Source: Protaetiibacter sp. SSC-01 (GTDB taxonomy: Bacteria; Actinomycetota; Actinomycetes; Actinomycetales; Microbacteriaceae). Taken from it: a stretch of 64,000 nt of DNA. Where the stretch lies: NCBI RefSeq assembly GCF_014483895.1, contig NZ_CP059987.1, forward strand, positions 1,488,001 through 1,552,000. Direction: 5' to 3'. The translations under genes and the position numbers were made by a program. Position 1 is the stretch's first letter; every line of letters starts with the position of its first letter. The notes beneath the pieces were generated by a model. The model did not search any database, had not been told where the DNA came from, and worked only from the letters and a program-made list of their open reading frames with translations. Positions 1-9,901 of this stretch are shown here, in pieces.

Positions 1-798
1 GCGTGGCCCGTCAAGTACCCCGCGCATCCGGGGGCCTACCGCGACACGCAGCCGATCCCCCCGCTCGAGCCGCGCCTGGGCCGCGTGCCCGTCATCGACT
101 TCAGTCGGCCGCTCGGGCTGCAGCTCGCGGCCCCGCCGAGCGCTCCTCCGCCGCCCGCGGCCCTCGACGCGGCTCCCCCCAACCCGAGCGAGGCGTATCC
201 GGGGCTCGTGCCGACATCCGAGCCTCCCGTCGTCGTGGAGCCCGTCGTCGAGCCCGCGCCGGAACCCGTACCTGAGCCCGAGCCGATCGTCGAGCCCGTC
301 GCGGACGAGCCGGTCGTCGAGGCGGCACCCGCCGAGATCCCCGAGGAGCCGGAGCCCGAGCGCACGGGCGGCAGGCCGGCCGTGCTCCGCATCGCCGCGG
401 CGATCGTCACCGATCCCGACGGACGCACCCTCCTCGTGCGCAAGACAGGCACGACGAGCTTCATGCAGCCGGGCGGCAAGATCGAGGAGGGCGAGAGCGC
501 GATCGAGACGCTCACGCGCGAGCTCGCCGAGGAGATCGGCGTCGAGCTCGACGTGTCGACCGCCGAGTACCTGGGGCTCTTCCGCGCCGTCGCGGCCAAC
601 GAGGAGAACACCGTCGTGCTCGCCGCCGTCTTCGCGATGGCGGTCGAGGGCGAGATCGCCGCATCGGGCGAGATCGAGGAGCTGCTGTGGGTCGACGACC
701 CCGACCTCGACCTCGACGGCGTCGAGGTGGCGCCCCTCACCGTCGACGAGCTGCTGCCGCTGTGGGAGCGTCGCCGCGCTCAGGCCTTCGGCTTCTGA
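1..798 (+). CDS. Nudix hydrolase with long acidic, proline-rich N-terminus (5' end outside window)
   Basis: The C-terminal ~140 residues are a Nudix domain, a fold that usually hydrolyses nucleoside diphosphates linked to another moiety. The Nudix box is complete and exact: G-x5-E-x7-RE-L-x-EE-x-G-V, beginning GGKIEEGESA, so the Mg2+-binding glutamates are present. The substrate cannot be read from sequence. Ahead of the domain lies ~100 residues of low-complexity Pro/Glu/Val repeats (for example VVEPVVEPAPEPVPEPEP), probably a flexible linker. The frame is open from base 1; a GTG at 85 could start it, but no ribosome site precedes that codon and the upstream reading looks protein-like, so I treat the gene as truncated by the window edge. 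It converges on rpmE2. Confidence 0.8.
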   Translation, partial: AWPVKYPAHPGAYRDTQPIPPLEPRLGRVPVIDFSRPLGLQLAAPPSAPPPPAALDAAPPNPSEAYPGLVPTSEPPVVVEPVVEPAPEPVPEPEPIVEPVADEPVVEAAPAEIPEEPEPERTGGRPAVLRIAAAIVTDPDGRTLLVRKTGTTSFMQPGGKIEEGESAIETLTRELAEEIGVELDVSTAEYLGLFRAVAANEENTVVLAAVFAMAVEGEIAASGEIEELLWVDDPDLDLDGVEVAPLTVDELLPLWERRRAQAFGF

Positions 799-815
799 GC
801 CCCGGCATCCGCTCC

Positions 816-853
816 CCGGGAATGCACTCGCCGGGAATGCACTCCCCGGGCAC
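816..853. repeat. 15-bp tandem repeat after the Nudix gene
   Basis: Two adjacent 15-bp units, CCGGGAATGCACTCG (816-830) and CCGGGAATGCACTCC (831-845), are followed by a third partial unit. They lie between the Nudix stop codon and the shared terminator. No function is evident. Confidence 0.7.
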
Positions 854-856
854 ACG

Positions 857-886
857 AAACGGCCCCGTCGCAGGACGGGGCCGTTT
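857..886. terminator. Bidirectional intrinsic terminator between Nudix gene and rpmE2
   Basis: A perfect 13-bp stem AAACGGCCCCGTC / GACGGGGCCGTTT closes on the loop GCAG. It has A-rich and T-rich ends on opposite sides, so it can terminate both convergent transcripts. Confidence 0.85.
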
Positions 887-906
887 CTGGCAGGTGCTCC
901 TGCGGC

Positions 907-1155
907 TTACTTGCCGAAGTTCTTGTAGCGCGTGTTGAACTTCTCGACGCGGCCGGCGCTGTCGAGGATGCGCTGCTTGCCCGTGTAGAACGGGTGCGAG
1001 GCCGACGAGATCTCGACGTCCACGACCGGGTAGGTCTCGCCGTCCAGCTCGATGGTCTTGTCGCTCGTGAGGGTCGAGCGCGTGAGGAAGGTCTCGCCGC
1101 TCGCCAGGTCGCGGAAGACGATCGCCTGGTAGTCGGGGTGGATGTCGGTCTTCAT
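907..1155 (-). CDS. rpmE2: 50S ribosomal protein L31 type B
   Basis: An 82-residue L31 of the type-B class, starting [10 protein letters not shown] and ending in the basic tail NTRYKNFGK. It contains no cysteine, so it is the zinc-independent paralogue (C- form) rather than the zinc-binding L31 with CxxC motifs. In other bacteria the C- form is often induced under zinc starvation by Zur; I looked upstream and did not see a convincing Zur box. The start chosen is the ATG of the family N-terminus, not the upstream in-frame GTG at 1200; GAGGT lies a few bases ahead of it. The product joins the 50S central protuberance and bridges to 30S. Confidence 0.95.
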   Translation of the reverse strand: MKTDIHPDYQAIVFRDLASGETFLTRSTLTSDKTIELDGETYPVVDVEISSASHPFYTGKQRILDSAGRVEKFNTRYKNFGK

Positions 1156-1216
1156 GAGGTACCTCAGTCGGAGATGGGTGAAAGGGGAAGTCGGCGGCAC
1201 GATGGGCCGACTGTCG

Positions 1217-1222
1217 AGTCTA
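1217..1222 (-). promoter_or_regulatory. -10 box TAGACT for rpmE2
   Basis: TAGACT on the minus strand lies about 60 bases upstream of the rpmE2 ATG. No clear -35 was found. It resembles the -10 hexamer ahead of sufB in this window. Confidence 0.4.
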
Positions 1223-1233
1223 GCAGACGAGAG

Positions 1234-2025
1234 TCAGTCCCATTGAGCACGCGCCGCGAAGCGGCCGTCCTCGCTCGTCGAGACCACGAGGGGGAGCCCG
1301 AACGTCTCGGAGAGGCGCTCGCCCGTGATGACCTCGGCGATGGGACCGGCGGCGTGGATGCGCCCCTCGCGCAGCAGGAGCGCGTGGGTGAAACCGGCGG
1401 GGATCTCCTCGACGTGGTGGGTCACGATGACCATCGCGGGAGCGTCCGGCGTGGAGGCGTACTCCCCCAGCAGCCGCACGAGCTCCTCGCGCGCGCCGAG
1501 GTCGAGGCTCGCGGCGGGCTCGTCGAGCAGCAGGATCTCGGGGTCGGTCATGACGGCGCGACCGATCTGCACGCGCTTCTGCTCGCCGTCGGAGAGCGTT
1601 CCGAAGAGGCGGTCGCGCAGCCCGTCGAGACGCCACTCGCGCATGACGCGCTCGGCGCGGCGGGAGTCGACGTCCTCGTAGGCCTCGTTCCAGCGGCCCG
1701 TCACGGCATACGCTGCCGTGAGGACTGTGTCGTAGACGGTCTCGTCTCGCGGGATGCGGCGCGCCATGGCGGTCGAAGCGAGGCCGATGCGCGGACGCAG
1801 GTCGAACACGTCGACGCGACCGAGGCGCTCGCCCAGCACATGGGCCGCGCCCGAGCTCGGGTGGAGGTGGGCCGACGCGAGGCCGAGGATCGTCGACTTG
1901 CCCGCCCCGTTGGGTCCGAGGATGACCCAGCGCTCATCGGACTCGACGGTCCAGTTCAGCCGATCGAGGATCGTGTTCCCGTCGCGGACGTACGAGACGT
2001 CCTCGAGCTCCAGCACCCGCACCAT
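1234..2025 (-). CDS. Stand-alone ABC transporter ATP-binding protein
   Basis: A 263-residue ABC ATPase. Walker A is GPNGAGKST (near residues 38-46), the signature is LSDGEQKR, Walker B is ILLLDEP, and a switch histidine follows in VTHHVEE. No permease or binding protein lies alongside, so the partner and substrate are unknown; lone ATPases like this may energise a distant permease or act in the cytosol. It begins 12 bases after the glgA stop on the same strand and is probably co-transcribed with glgA. There are no anomalies in length or motifs. Confidence 0.85.
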   Translation of the reverse strand: MVRVLELEDVSYVRDGNTILDRLNWTVESDERWVILGPNGAGKSTILGLASAHLHPSSGAAHVLGERLGRVDVFDLRPRIGLASTAMARRIPRDETVYDTVLTAAYAVTGRWNEAYEDVDSRRAERVMREWRLDGLRDRLFGTLSDGEQKRVQIGRAVMTDPEILLLDEPAASLDLGAREELVRLLGEYASTPDAPAMVIVTHHVEEIPAGFTHALLLREGRIHAAGPIAEVITGERLSETFGLPLVVSTSEDGRFAARAQWD

Positions 2026-2037
2026 GATGAACCCAGC

Positions 2038-3255
2038 CTAGTCGTCCGCCGAGGCGTCCGTGCCCTCCTCGGGGGGCAGGAGGCTCTCGTAGACCGCACG
2101 CGTGCGCTCGGCGATGCTCGCCCAGCTGAACTCGGCCTCGGCGCGGAGCCGACCCGCCTCGCCCATGAGCCGCGCGGTCGCGGTGTCGGCGAGCACCTCG
2201 CTCAGCACGGATGCGAGATCGGCGATGAAGCGCTCGGGGTCGACGGGTGTGCCCGTGCCATCCGTCGCCTGCTCGATCGGCACGAGGCGGCCCGTGAGCC
2301 CGTCGGCGACGACCTCGGGGATGCCGCCCGTCGCGGTGCCGACGACGGGGAGCCCGCACGCCATCGCCTCGAGGTTGACGATCCCGAGGGGCTCGTAGAC
2401 CGAGGGGCACACGAAGACGGTGCCGGAGGTGAGCACGGCCGCGAGCTCGTGCTGCGGCAGCATCTCCTCGATCCAGACGACGCCCTCGCGCTCCTCCTGG
2501 AGCACGCGCACGCCAGCCTGCACCTCGGCCATGATCTCGGGCGTGTCGGGCGCACCCGCGCACAGCACGAGCTGCACGTCGGGCTCGAGCCGGCGCGCCG
2601 CCTCGAGCAGGTACGGAAGGCCCTTCTGGCGCGTGATGCGGCCCACGAACACGACGCTGCGGCGCTCGGGGTCGATGCCGTAGCGCTCGAGCACGGATGC
2701 GTCGTCGGTCGGCTTCCAGCGCTCGAGGTCGATGCCGTTGTGCACGACGTGCACGCGCTCGGGGTCGATCGCGGGGTAGCAGCGCAGGATGTCGGCGCGC
2801 ATGCCCGCGCTCACGGCGATCACGGCATCCGCCGCCTCGAACGCCGTGCGCTCGATCTCGCTCGACACGCGGTAGCCGCCGCCGAGCTGCTCGGCCTTCC
2901 ACGGCCGGAGCGGCTCCAGCGAGTGGGCCGTGACGACGTGCGGGATGCCGTGCAGGAGCTTCGCGAGGTGGCCGGCGGCGTTCGCGTACCACGTGTGCGA
3001 GTGCACGATGTGGGCGCCCGCGACGTCCTCCGCCATCTGCAGGTCGACGCCGAGCGTCGCGAGGGCCGGGTTGGCATTGGTGAGCTGCGGCGGCACGAGG
3101 TAGGCGTAGGTGTGCGGCTCGTCGCGCGGGAGGCCGAAGCAGCGCACGACGACGTCGACGTCGCGACGCAACGCCGCGACCAGCCCGGCGACGTGGACGC
3201 CTGCTCCCCCGTAGACCTCGGGCGGATACTCACGGCTCAGAACATCGACTCGCAT
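2038..3255 (-). CDS. glgA: Glycogen synthase, GT4 family
   Basis: About 405 residues of a GT-B glycosyltransferase of the actinobacterial GlgA type (GT4). It starts [21 protein letters not shown] with the GGAGVH nucleotide-sugar loop. The C-terminal half carries VGRITRQKG and the E-x7-E motif region ([15 protein letters not shown]). Family members add glucose from ADP-glucose to an alpha-1,4-glucan, or make maltose-1-phosphate. I placed the start at the internal ATG matching the family N-terminus rather than the ATG at 3312, which would overlap divergent glgC. A TAGCGT box lies 8 bases upstream, suggesting a leaderless mRNA. The divergent neighbour glgC makes the substrate. Confidence 0.92.
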   Translation of the reverse strand: MRVDVLSREYPPEVYGGAGVHVAGLVAALRRDVDVVVRCFGLPRDEPHTYAYLVPPQLTNANPALATLGVDLQMAEDVAGAHIVHSHTWYANAAGHLAKLLHGIPHVVTAHSLEPLRPWKAEQLGGGYRVSSEIERTAFEAADAVIAVSAGMRADILRCYPAIDPERVHVVHNGIDLERWKPTDDASVLERYGIDPERRSVVFVGRITRQKGLPYLLEAARRLEPDVQLVLCAGAPDTPEIMAEVQAGVRVLQEEREGVVWIEEMLPQHELAAVLTSGTVFVCPSVYEPLGIVNLEAMACGLPVVGTATGGIPEVVADGLTGRLVPIEQATDGTGTPVDPERFIADLASVLSEVLADTATARLMGEAGRLRAEAEFSWASIAERTRAVYESLLPPEEGTDASADD

Positions 3256-3302
3256 GCCTGTCGACGCTAGTACACCCAGGAACGCTGGCCTACTGTTGTG
3301 CC
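3256..3302. promoter_or_regulatory. Divergent glgA/glgC promoter region
   Basis: Forty-seven bases separate the two start codons. On the plus strand TACTGT (3291-3296) lies 6 bases before the glgC ATG; on the minus strand TACTAGCGT lies about 8 bases before the glgA ATG. Both fit -10 boxes of leaderless transcripts, giving back-to-back control of glycogen synthesis. Confidence 0.55.
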
Positions 3303-4544
3303 ATGGCAGCACCGCCCAAGGTCTTCGGCATCGTTCTCGCGGGTGGGGAGGGCAAGCGGCTCATGCCGCTGACCGCCGACCGCGCCAAGCCCGCCGTCCC
3401 GTTCGCGGGCGGCTATCGCCTCATCGACTTCGCGCTGTCGAACCTCATCAACTCGGGACTGCGGCAGATCGTCGTGCTCACGCAGTACAAGTCGCACTCG
3501 CTCGACAGGCACGTCTCGCAGACCTGGCGGCTCTCGGGGATGCTGGGCGCCTACGTCGCATCCGTTCCCGCGCAGCAGCGGCTCGGCAAGCGCTGGTTCG
3601 CCGGCTCGGCCGACGCGATCCTGCAGAGCCTCAACCTCATCCGCGACGAGAAGCCCGACATCGTCGTCGTCGTCGGCGCCGACCATGTGTACCGCATGGA
3701 CTTCAGCCAGATGATCCAGGCGCACATCGAGGCGGGCGCGGGCGTCACGGTCGCGGCCATCCGCCAGCCGATCTCGCTCGCCGATCAGTTCGGCGTCATC
3801 GAGCTCGACGAGAAGGACCCGACGCGCATCAAGGCGTTCCGCGAGAAGCCGAAGGATGCCGTGGGCCTCGCCGACTCTCCTGGCGAGATCCTTGCCTCGA
3901 TGGGCAACTACGTCTTCGACGCCGACGTGCTCATCGACGCCGTGCAGCGCGACGGCGCGCGCGCCGACTCGAACCACGACATGGGCGGCGACATCGTGCC
4001 CGACTTCGTCAATCGCGGCGACGCCGCTGTCTACGACCTCAACCAGAACCAGGTGCCGGGCTCGACGGATCGCGACCGCTTCTACTGGCGCGACGTCGGC
4101 ACGATCGACTCGTTCTTCGAGGCCCACCAGGACCTCATCGCGGCGCTCCCCGTGTTCAACCTCTACAACCAGGCGTGGCCGATCTACAGCCAGCAGCTCA
4201 ACTCGCCGCCCGCGAAGTTCGTGCGCGACGGCAAGAACACGGTCGGCACGGCGATCGACTCGATCGTGTCGCTCGGCTGCGTCGTGTCGGGTGGGCACCT
4301 CGAGCGCTCCGTGCTGGGGCCCTGGGTGACCGTCGCGTCCGGTGCGCGCGTGACCGATTCGGTCGTGTTCGAGCGGGTGCAGATCGGGGAGAACGCCACG
4401 GTGCAGCGCGCTATCCTCGACAAGGACGTCGTCGTCGCGCCCGGGGCCACCGTCGGGGTCGACCACGACGCCGACCGCACCCGCGGCTACACGGTGACCG
4501 AGTCGGGCATCACGGTGGTCGGCAAGGGCGTCCGCGTCGACTGA
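3303..4544 (+). CDS. glgC: Glucose-1-phosphate adenylyltransferase (ADP-glucose pyrophosphorylase)
   Basis: A 413-residue GlgC that makes ADP-glucose from ATP and glucose-1-phosphate, the committed step of bacterial glycogen synthesis. The N-terminal nucleotidyltransferase domain carries [13 protein letters not shown] and the glucose-site stretch [16 protein letters not shown]. The C-terminal third is a left-handed beta-helix with hexapeptide-like repeats ([20 protein letters not shown]). Length is normal for the family. It is transcribed divergently from glgA and followed 46 bases later by serB on the same strand. No Shine-Dalgarno is visible; a TACTGT box 6 bases upstream points to a leaderless transcript. 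Confidence 0.97.
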   Translation: MAAPPKVFGIVLAGGEGKRLMPLTADRAKPAVPFAGGYRLIDFALSNLINSGLRQIVVLTQYKSHSLDRHVSQTWRLSGMLGAYVASVPAQQRLGKRWFAGSADAILQSLNLIRDEKPDIVVVVGADHVYRMDFSQMIQAHIEAGAGVTVAAIRQPISLADQFGVIELDEKDPTRIKAFREKPKDAVGLADSPGEILASMGNYVFDADVLIDAVQRDGARADSNHDMGGDIVPDFVNRGDAAVYDLNQNQVPGSTDRDRFYWRDVGTIDSFFEAHQDLIAALPVFNLYNQAWPIYSQQLNSPPAKFVRDGKNTVGTAIDSIVSLGCVVSGGHLERSVLGPWVTVASGARVTDSVVFERVQIGENATVQRAILDKDVVVAPGATVGVDHDADRTRGYTVTESGITVVGKGVRVD

Positions 4545-4590
4545 CGCCGACCCGCGCCCGCCCGCTTCCTCGAAGGACCTCCCCCGGATC

Positions 4591-5229
4591 ATGGCCCGCT
4601 TCCTCGTCGTGCTCGATGTCGACTCCACCCTCATCGAAGACGAGGTGATCGAGCTCCTCGCGGATGCCGCGGGCTCGCTCGAGGACGTCGCACGGATCAC
4701 CTTCCGCGCCATGAACGGCGAGCTCGACTTCGCGGAGAGCCTGCGCGAGCGCGTCGCGACGCTCGCGGGGCTCCCGGCATCCGTGTTCGCCGAGGTGGGC
4801 GCTCGCGTGACCGTGACGCGCGGCGTGCCCGAGATGATCGCGGGCGTGCACGCCGCGGGCGGGAAGGTCGCCGTCGTGTCGGGCGGGTTCCACGAGATCA
4901 TCGACCCGCTCGCCGAGCGTCTAGGGCTCGACCACTGGCGCGCCAACCGGCTCGAGGTCGAGGACGGCGTGCTGACGGGTCGCGTGCTCGACCCGATCAT
5001 CGACGCCGCGGCGAAGGCCGAGGCGCTTCAGGAGTGGGCGGATGCCGCGGGCATCCCCGTGGCGCAGACGCTCGCGGTGGGCGACGGCGCGAACGACCTG
5101 CCGATGATGGCGCTCGCGGGACTCTCGGTCGGCTTCGACGCCAAGGCGCCCGTGCGCGATGTCGCCGACGTGCTGCTCGACGAGCGCGACCTGTCGATGC
5201 TGCTGCCCCTCATGGGCATCGGGCGCTAG
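4591..5229 (+). CDS. serB: Phosphoserine phosphatase
   Basis: A 212-residue HAD-superfamily phosphatase, the last step of serine synthesis (O-phosphoserine to serine). Motif I is DVDST with nucleophile D9 and acid/base D11; motif II lies in VVSGGF; motif III/IV is GDGANDLPMM starting near residue 164. There is no N-terminal ACT regulatory domain, so it is the short SerB form. It sits 46 bases after glgC and converges on fabG with a 25-base gap. A related HAD specificity is possible, but the SerB motif set fits well. Confidence 0.9.
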   Translation: MARFLVVLDVDSTLIEDEVIELLADAAGSLEDVARITFRAMNGELDFAESLRERVATLAGLPASVFAEVGARVTVTRGVPEMIAGVHAAGGKVAVVSGGFHEIIDPLAERLGLDHWRANRLEVEDGVLTGRVLDPIIDAAAKAEALQEWADAAGIPVAQTLAVGDGANDLPMMALAGLSVGFDAKAPVRDVADVLLDERDLSMLLPLMGIGR

Positions 5230-5254
5230 GCCCGGCGAACGGGTGCGTCGGGCG

Positions 5255-5962
5255 TCAGTGCCCCATGCCGAGGCCGCCGTCGACCGGGATCACGGCGCCC
5301 GAGATGTATCCCGCGTCGTCCGACGCGAGCCACGTGATGACGCGCGCGACCTCGGTCGGCGACGCGAAGCGGCCCGCGGGGATCTGCGAGAGGTACGCCT
5401 TCTGCTGCTCCTCCGGCAGCTCCGCCGTCATGTCGGTCTCAATGAAGCCGGGCGCCACGACGTTCGCCGTGATGCCGCGCGATCCGAGCTCCCGCGTGAG
5501 CGAGCGGGCGATGCCGACGAGACCCGACTTGGACGCGGCGTAGTTGATCTGGCCGGCGCTGCCCAGCAGGCCCACGACGCTCGAGACGAGCACGACGCGC
5601 CCGAAGCGCGCCTTGAGCATGCCCTTCGAGGCGCGCTTGACGACGCGGAAGGCGCCGGAGAGGTTCGTGTCGATGACGTCGGTGAAGTCCTCCTCCGTCA
5701 TGCGCAGCAGGAGCGTGTCGCGCGTGATGCCGGCGTTCGCGACGACGACCTCCACGGGCCCGAGCTTCTCCTCGACCTCACTGAACGCGGCGTCGACGGA
5801 TGCCGCGTCGGTCACGTCGGCGCGCACCGTGAGCGAGCCCTCGGGGCCCTCGCCCGAGCGGGCGGTGACGGCCACACGGTGGCCCTGCGCGAGGAACTCG
5901 GCGGCGATGGCGTAGCCGATGCCGCGGTTGCCGCCGGTGACGAGGACGGTGCGAGAGGTCAT
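5255..5962 (-). CDS. fabG: 3-oxoacyl-ACP reductase FabG (SDR family)
   Basis: A 235-residue short-chain dehydrogenase. The NADP(H) site is TGGNRGIG (residues 9-16), NAG lies at 76-78, catalytic Ser is in VLVSSVVG, and Y141-x3-K145 is in YAASK. The C-terminal NVVAPGFIETDMT stretch is typical of FabG and of mycobacterial MabA. The probable reaction is reduction of 3-oxoacyl-ACP in fatty-acid elongation; isolated SDRs can have other substrates, so specificity is inferred from overall similarity. It is divergent from the DUF3099 gene. A TAGGCT box lies 8 bases ahead of the ATG. Confidence 0.85.
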   Translation of the reverse strand: MTSRTVLVTGGNRGIGYAIAAEFLAQGHRVAVTARSGEGPEGSLTVRADVTDAASVDAAFSEVEEKLGPVEVVVANAGITRDTLLLRMTEEDFTDVIDTNLSGAFRVVKRASKGMLKARFGRVVLVSSVVGLLGSAGQINYAASKSGLVGIARSLTRELGSRGITANVVAPGFIETDMTAELPEEQQKAYLSQIPAGRFASPTEVARVITWLASDDAGYISGAVIPVDGGLGMGH

Positions 5963-5970
5963 GGTTCAGG

Positions 5971-5996
5971 AGCCTACCGGCGTCGCGACGTAGGCT
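5971..5996. promoter_or_regulatory. Back-to-back -10 boxes for fabG (-) and the DUF3099 gene (+)
   Basis: TAGGCT occurs on the minus strand at 5971-5976, 8 bases from the fabG ATG, and on the plus strand at 5991-5996, 6 bases before an ATC codon at 6003. Both spacings match leaderless transcription starts seen repeatedly in this window. Confidence 0.5.
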
Positions 5997-6002
5997 TGAA
6001 GC

Positions 6003-6284
6003 ATCGCCAGTCACAGCACGCACGTCGTCACGGAGCTCCCGCCCTCACCGGACGAGGAGCGCCGCTCGCGCATGCTCAAGTACTCCCTCGCGATGGGCAT
6101 CCGCGTCGTGTGCATCGTGTTGTGCATGGTGACCCCCGGCTGGTGGCTGCTGATCCCCGCGGCGGGCGCGGTCTTCCTGCCGTACTTCGCCGTCGTCATC
6201 GCGAATAACGTCGGATCGGGTGCGAGCAGCCGCGTGCGGAGGCCCGGAGCCCTCGTGCGACGCGACCCGGGAGACCGACCGTGA
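6003..6284 (+). CDS. DUF3099 membrane protein, probable AUC start
   Basis: A small protein of unknown function with two hydrophobic segments (MGIRVVCIVLCMVTPGWW and LLIPAAGAVFLPYFAVVIA), matching what I recall of DUF3099. The first canonical start in frame is ATG 6072, but that removes the family's N-terminal block. The frame reads upstream ASHSTHVVTELPPSPDEERR back to an ATC at 6003, immediately after an in-frame TGA (5997-5999). A -10 box TAGGCT lies exactly 6 bases before that ATC. I therefore favour initiation at AUC on a leaderless mRNA. A one-base error or frameshift is the alternative, since a TTG at 5996 in another frame reads MKHRQSQ. The stop overlaps the next GTG. Confidence 0.65.
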   Translation: MASHSTHVVTELPPSPDEERRSRMLKYSLAMGIRVVCIVLCMVTPGWWLLIPAAGAVFLPYFAVVIANNVGSGASSRVRRPGALVRRDPGDRP

Positions 6285-6529
6285 TCGGGCTGGGCATCGG
6301 CGGGGCGGGCGATCCCGGCATCCGCTGTTCCGCGGCCGGGTGCACGCGCGACGCGGAGTTCCGCGTGAACTGGCGCAATCCGCGCATCCACGGTGCCGAG
6401 CGGGTCAAGGTGTGGCTCGCGTGCCCCGAGCACCGGGACACGCTCTCCGAGTACCTCGCCTCGCGCGGCTTCCCCGTGCGCGTCACGGACGTCGACGTCG
6501 AGCTCGACCGGGTGCCGGATCCCGCATGA
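6281..6529 (+). CDS. Small conserved protein with Cys/His metal-site pattern, upstream of SURF1
   Basis: An 82-residue soluble protein I cannot name. It carries cysteines at CSAAGC and a later CPEH, a C-x4-C ... C-x2-H arrangement that could bind zinc or another metal. It begins with GTG overlapping the upstream stop (GTGA) and ends with a TGA overlapping the SURF1 ATG (ATGA), so it is translationally coupled in a three-gene operon DUF3099 / this gene / SURF1. The SURF1 link suggests, but does not prove, a role near cytochrome oxidase assembly. The coding frame is supported by strong GC bias in third codon positions. Confidence 0.7.
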   Translation: MIGLGIGGAGDPGIRCSAAGCTRDAEFRVNWRNPRIHGAERVKVWLACPEHRDTLSEYLASRGFPVRVTDVDVELDRVPDPA

Positions 6530-7362
6530 GCGATCAGGTGCGGCCGCCCGTGACGGGCTGGCGGAGATGGAGCGCGTACCTCGCGCTCACGGTCGTGTTC
6601 GCGGTCACGTGCGGACTGCTGTCGTGGTGGCAGTGGGCCCGACGCGCCGAGACGGCGGCCGAGAACCAGCGCATCGAGCGCAACTACGACGCCGAACCGC
6701 GCCCGATCGACGAGCTGCTCCCCCGTCTTGACGCGTGGGACGATGACGACGAGTGGACGCGCGTCGAGCTGCGCGGCGAGTACCTCGTCGACGAGCAGCT
6801 GCTCGTGCGGAACCGCGTGCTCGGCGGGCAGCCGGGCTTCGAGCAGCTCGTGCCGTTCCTGCTCGACGACGGGGTCGTCGTCGTGCTCGACCGGGGCTGG
6901 CTGCCGCTCGGCAACGGCGAGCACGCGCTCCCGGATGCCGTGCCCGCTCCGCCCGAGGGCGAGGTGACGGTCGTCGCCCGGCTCCGCGGGGCCGAACCGG
7001 AGCTGCCAGGACGCACGGCCCCCGAGGGACAGATCCCCTCGATCGACGTCGGCTCGATCGTCGACGAGCTCGGGATCGAGGGCTACACGGCGTCGTACGC
7101 GCTCGTCGCGAGCGAGGACCCGGCCGTCGAGCCGATGCCCGCGCAGCGCCCGCGCCCCGAGGAGGACGAGGGCCTGCACATCTCGTACGCCCTGCAGTGG
7201 ATCTCGTTCGGCGTGCTCGCCTTCGTCGGCCTCGTGTGGGCGTACCGTCGGGAGAAGCGGATCGCGGCCCTCCCCGAGGAGGAACGTGCCGCCGCGCGCG
7301 CCCCCAAGCGCCGCCACGACGACGCCGACGCCGAGGACGCCGTGCTCGACCGCCTCGGTTGA
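6526..7362 (+). CDS. SURF1 family cytochrome oxidase assembly protein
   Basis: A 278-residue SURF1 homologue. An N-terminal transmembrane helix (AYLALTVVFAVTCGLLSWWQ) is followed by an extracytoplasmic domain with LDRGWLP, then a C-terminal helix (ALQWISFGVLAFVGLVWAY) and a charged cytoplasmic tail. SURF1 proteins assist heme a insertion and assembly of cytochrome c oxidase; this fits the ctaA/ctaB heme A genes 10 kb away. The ATG at 6526 overlaps the previous stop as ATGA; longer upstream reading in this frame is spurious. The gene ends at a set of tandem repeats facing the ABC-F gene. Confidence 0.88.
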   Translation: MSDQVRPPVTGWRRWSAYLALTVVFAVTCGLLSWWQWARRAETAAENQRIERNYDAEPRPIDELLPRLDAWDDDDEWTRVELRGEYLVDEQLLVRNRVLGGQPGFEQLVPFLLDDGVVVVLDRGWLPLGNGEHALPDAVPAPPEGEVTVVARLRGAEPELPGRTAPEGQIPSIDVGSIVDELGIEGYTASYALVASEDPAVEPMPAQRPRPEEDEGLHISYALQWISFGVLAFVGLVWAYRREKRIAALPEEERAAARAPKRRHDDADAEDAVLDRLG

Positions 7363-7370
7363 TCAGCCGA

Positions 7371-7598
7371 CCCAGCGGAGCCGGGCCCTCGCGCGGGGCC
7401 GGCGGAGCGCGCGCCGCGTCGCGCCCCGCGCGCCGCCTATCGGCGCCGATCGCAGCGCCTAGCTAACCCAGCGGAGCCGGGCCCTCGCGCGGGGCCGGCG
7501 GAGCGCGCGCTGCCGATCATGGCAGCGCCTAACTGACCCAGCGGAGCCGGGCCCTCGCGCGGGGCCGGCGGAGCGTGCGCTGCGGATTATCGCAGCGC

Positions 7599-7606
<8 letters not shown>
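7371..7606. repeat. Three tandem copies of a hairpin-forming repeat between convergent genes
   Basis: Copies start with CCCAGCGGAG at 7371, 7467 and 7537 (spacings 96 and 70 bases). Each has a stem GCCGG-G-CCC / GGG-G-CCGGC. Copies 2 and 3 have a second perfect stem: GCGCTGCC/GGCAGCGC (7507-7528) and GCGCTGCG/CGCAGCGC (7577-7598), differing by compensating changes. The last hairpin abuts the ABC-F stop codon, and the bases around that stop (CAGCGCCTAGCTAAC) recur in copy 1. Terminator-like function is likely. Confidence 0.85.
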
Positions 7607-9197
<1,591 letters not shown>

Positions 9198-9307
9198 AGG
9201 GGTGTCCTTCGGGAGTCGGGGTGGTGTGGTGGGTCGCGGCCGATGGGCCAGCCTCCCAGTCTACGTCGTGCGTCCGATTGTCGGATGCGGGCGCCTCGTG
9301 GCCCGTG

Positions 9308-9901
9308 TCAGTCGACCCCGCGGGCGGTCAGGGCGTCGGCGACATCGTCGGCGTGCCGTAGCGCGAGCACGAGCACCGGCACGACGATGCGCGGCCCGAG
9401 TCTCGCGCCCCGGGCGCGCTCGGCATCCCGGACGCGTTCCGCGATCCCCGCGACGACCGGCAGCATCGCGATCGTGAGCGAGAGCGTGAGACCGATGCGA
9501 CGCGGGTCCACTCCGAGGCGGGCGAGCGGGCGCATGCCGCTCTCGAGCGCCGCGAGCAGGTCCTCGGTGCGGGTCGTAAGGGTCAGGAGCGCCGCGAGCA
9601 GCACGATCGACACGACGCGCACCGTGTTGACGAGCGCGTCCCACGGGGTGAGGAAGACGAGCTGCGTGAGGACCATGATCGCGACGATCCACTTCGCGAG
9701 CCACAGCTGCCGGGGAAGGGTCGCGGGCGGCAGGCCCGCGACGACGTAGAGCCCGATGACCACGGCGGCCGTCGCGACGAGCGACGGGAGCGTGTGCGGG
9801 AAGAGCGAGATGAGGAGAGCGAGCGCGAACAGGGTGAGCAGCTTCGCGCCCGCGGGAGCGCGGTGCAGGATGCTGCCCCCCGGAACGTAGAGCGCGATCA
9901 C
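9308..9901 (-). CDS. bioN: Energy-coupling factor transmembrane protein BioN (EcfT)
   Basis: A 197-residue EcfT-type membrane protein with about five hydrophobic segments, starting near LTLFALALLISLFPH. The cytoplasmic coupling helices contain ARG-type motifs (AERARGARLG and ALTARGVD), which contact the ECF ATPase. It is the scaffold of the biotin ECF transporter with BioM and BioY. It is the last gene of bioY-bioM-bioN and starts at GTG 9901, overlapping the bioM stop as GTGA. Confidence 0.9.
   Translation of the reverse strand: MIALYVPGGSILHRAPAGAKLLTLFALALLISLFPHTLPSLVATAAVVIGLYVVAGLPPATLPRQLWLAKWIVAIMVLTQLVFLTPWDALVNTVRVVSIVLLAALLTLTTRTEDLLAALESGMRPLARLGVDPRRIGLTLSLTIAMLPVVAGIAERVRDAERARGARLGPRIVVPVLVLALRHADDVADALTARGVD

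Noticed and set aside
994-3270. 758-codon plus-strand ORF opposite rpmE2, the ABC ATPase gene and glgA
   Set aside because: It is the antisense shadow of clearly recognisable minus-strand genes, with Arg/Asp/Glu/Val-rich composition and no domain; long antisense ORFs are expected at this GC content.
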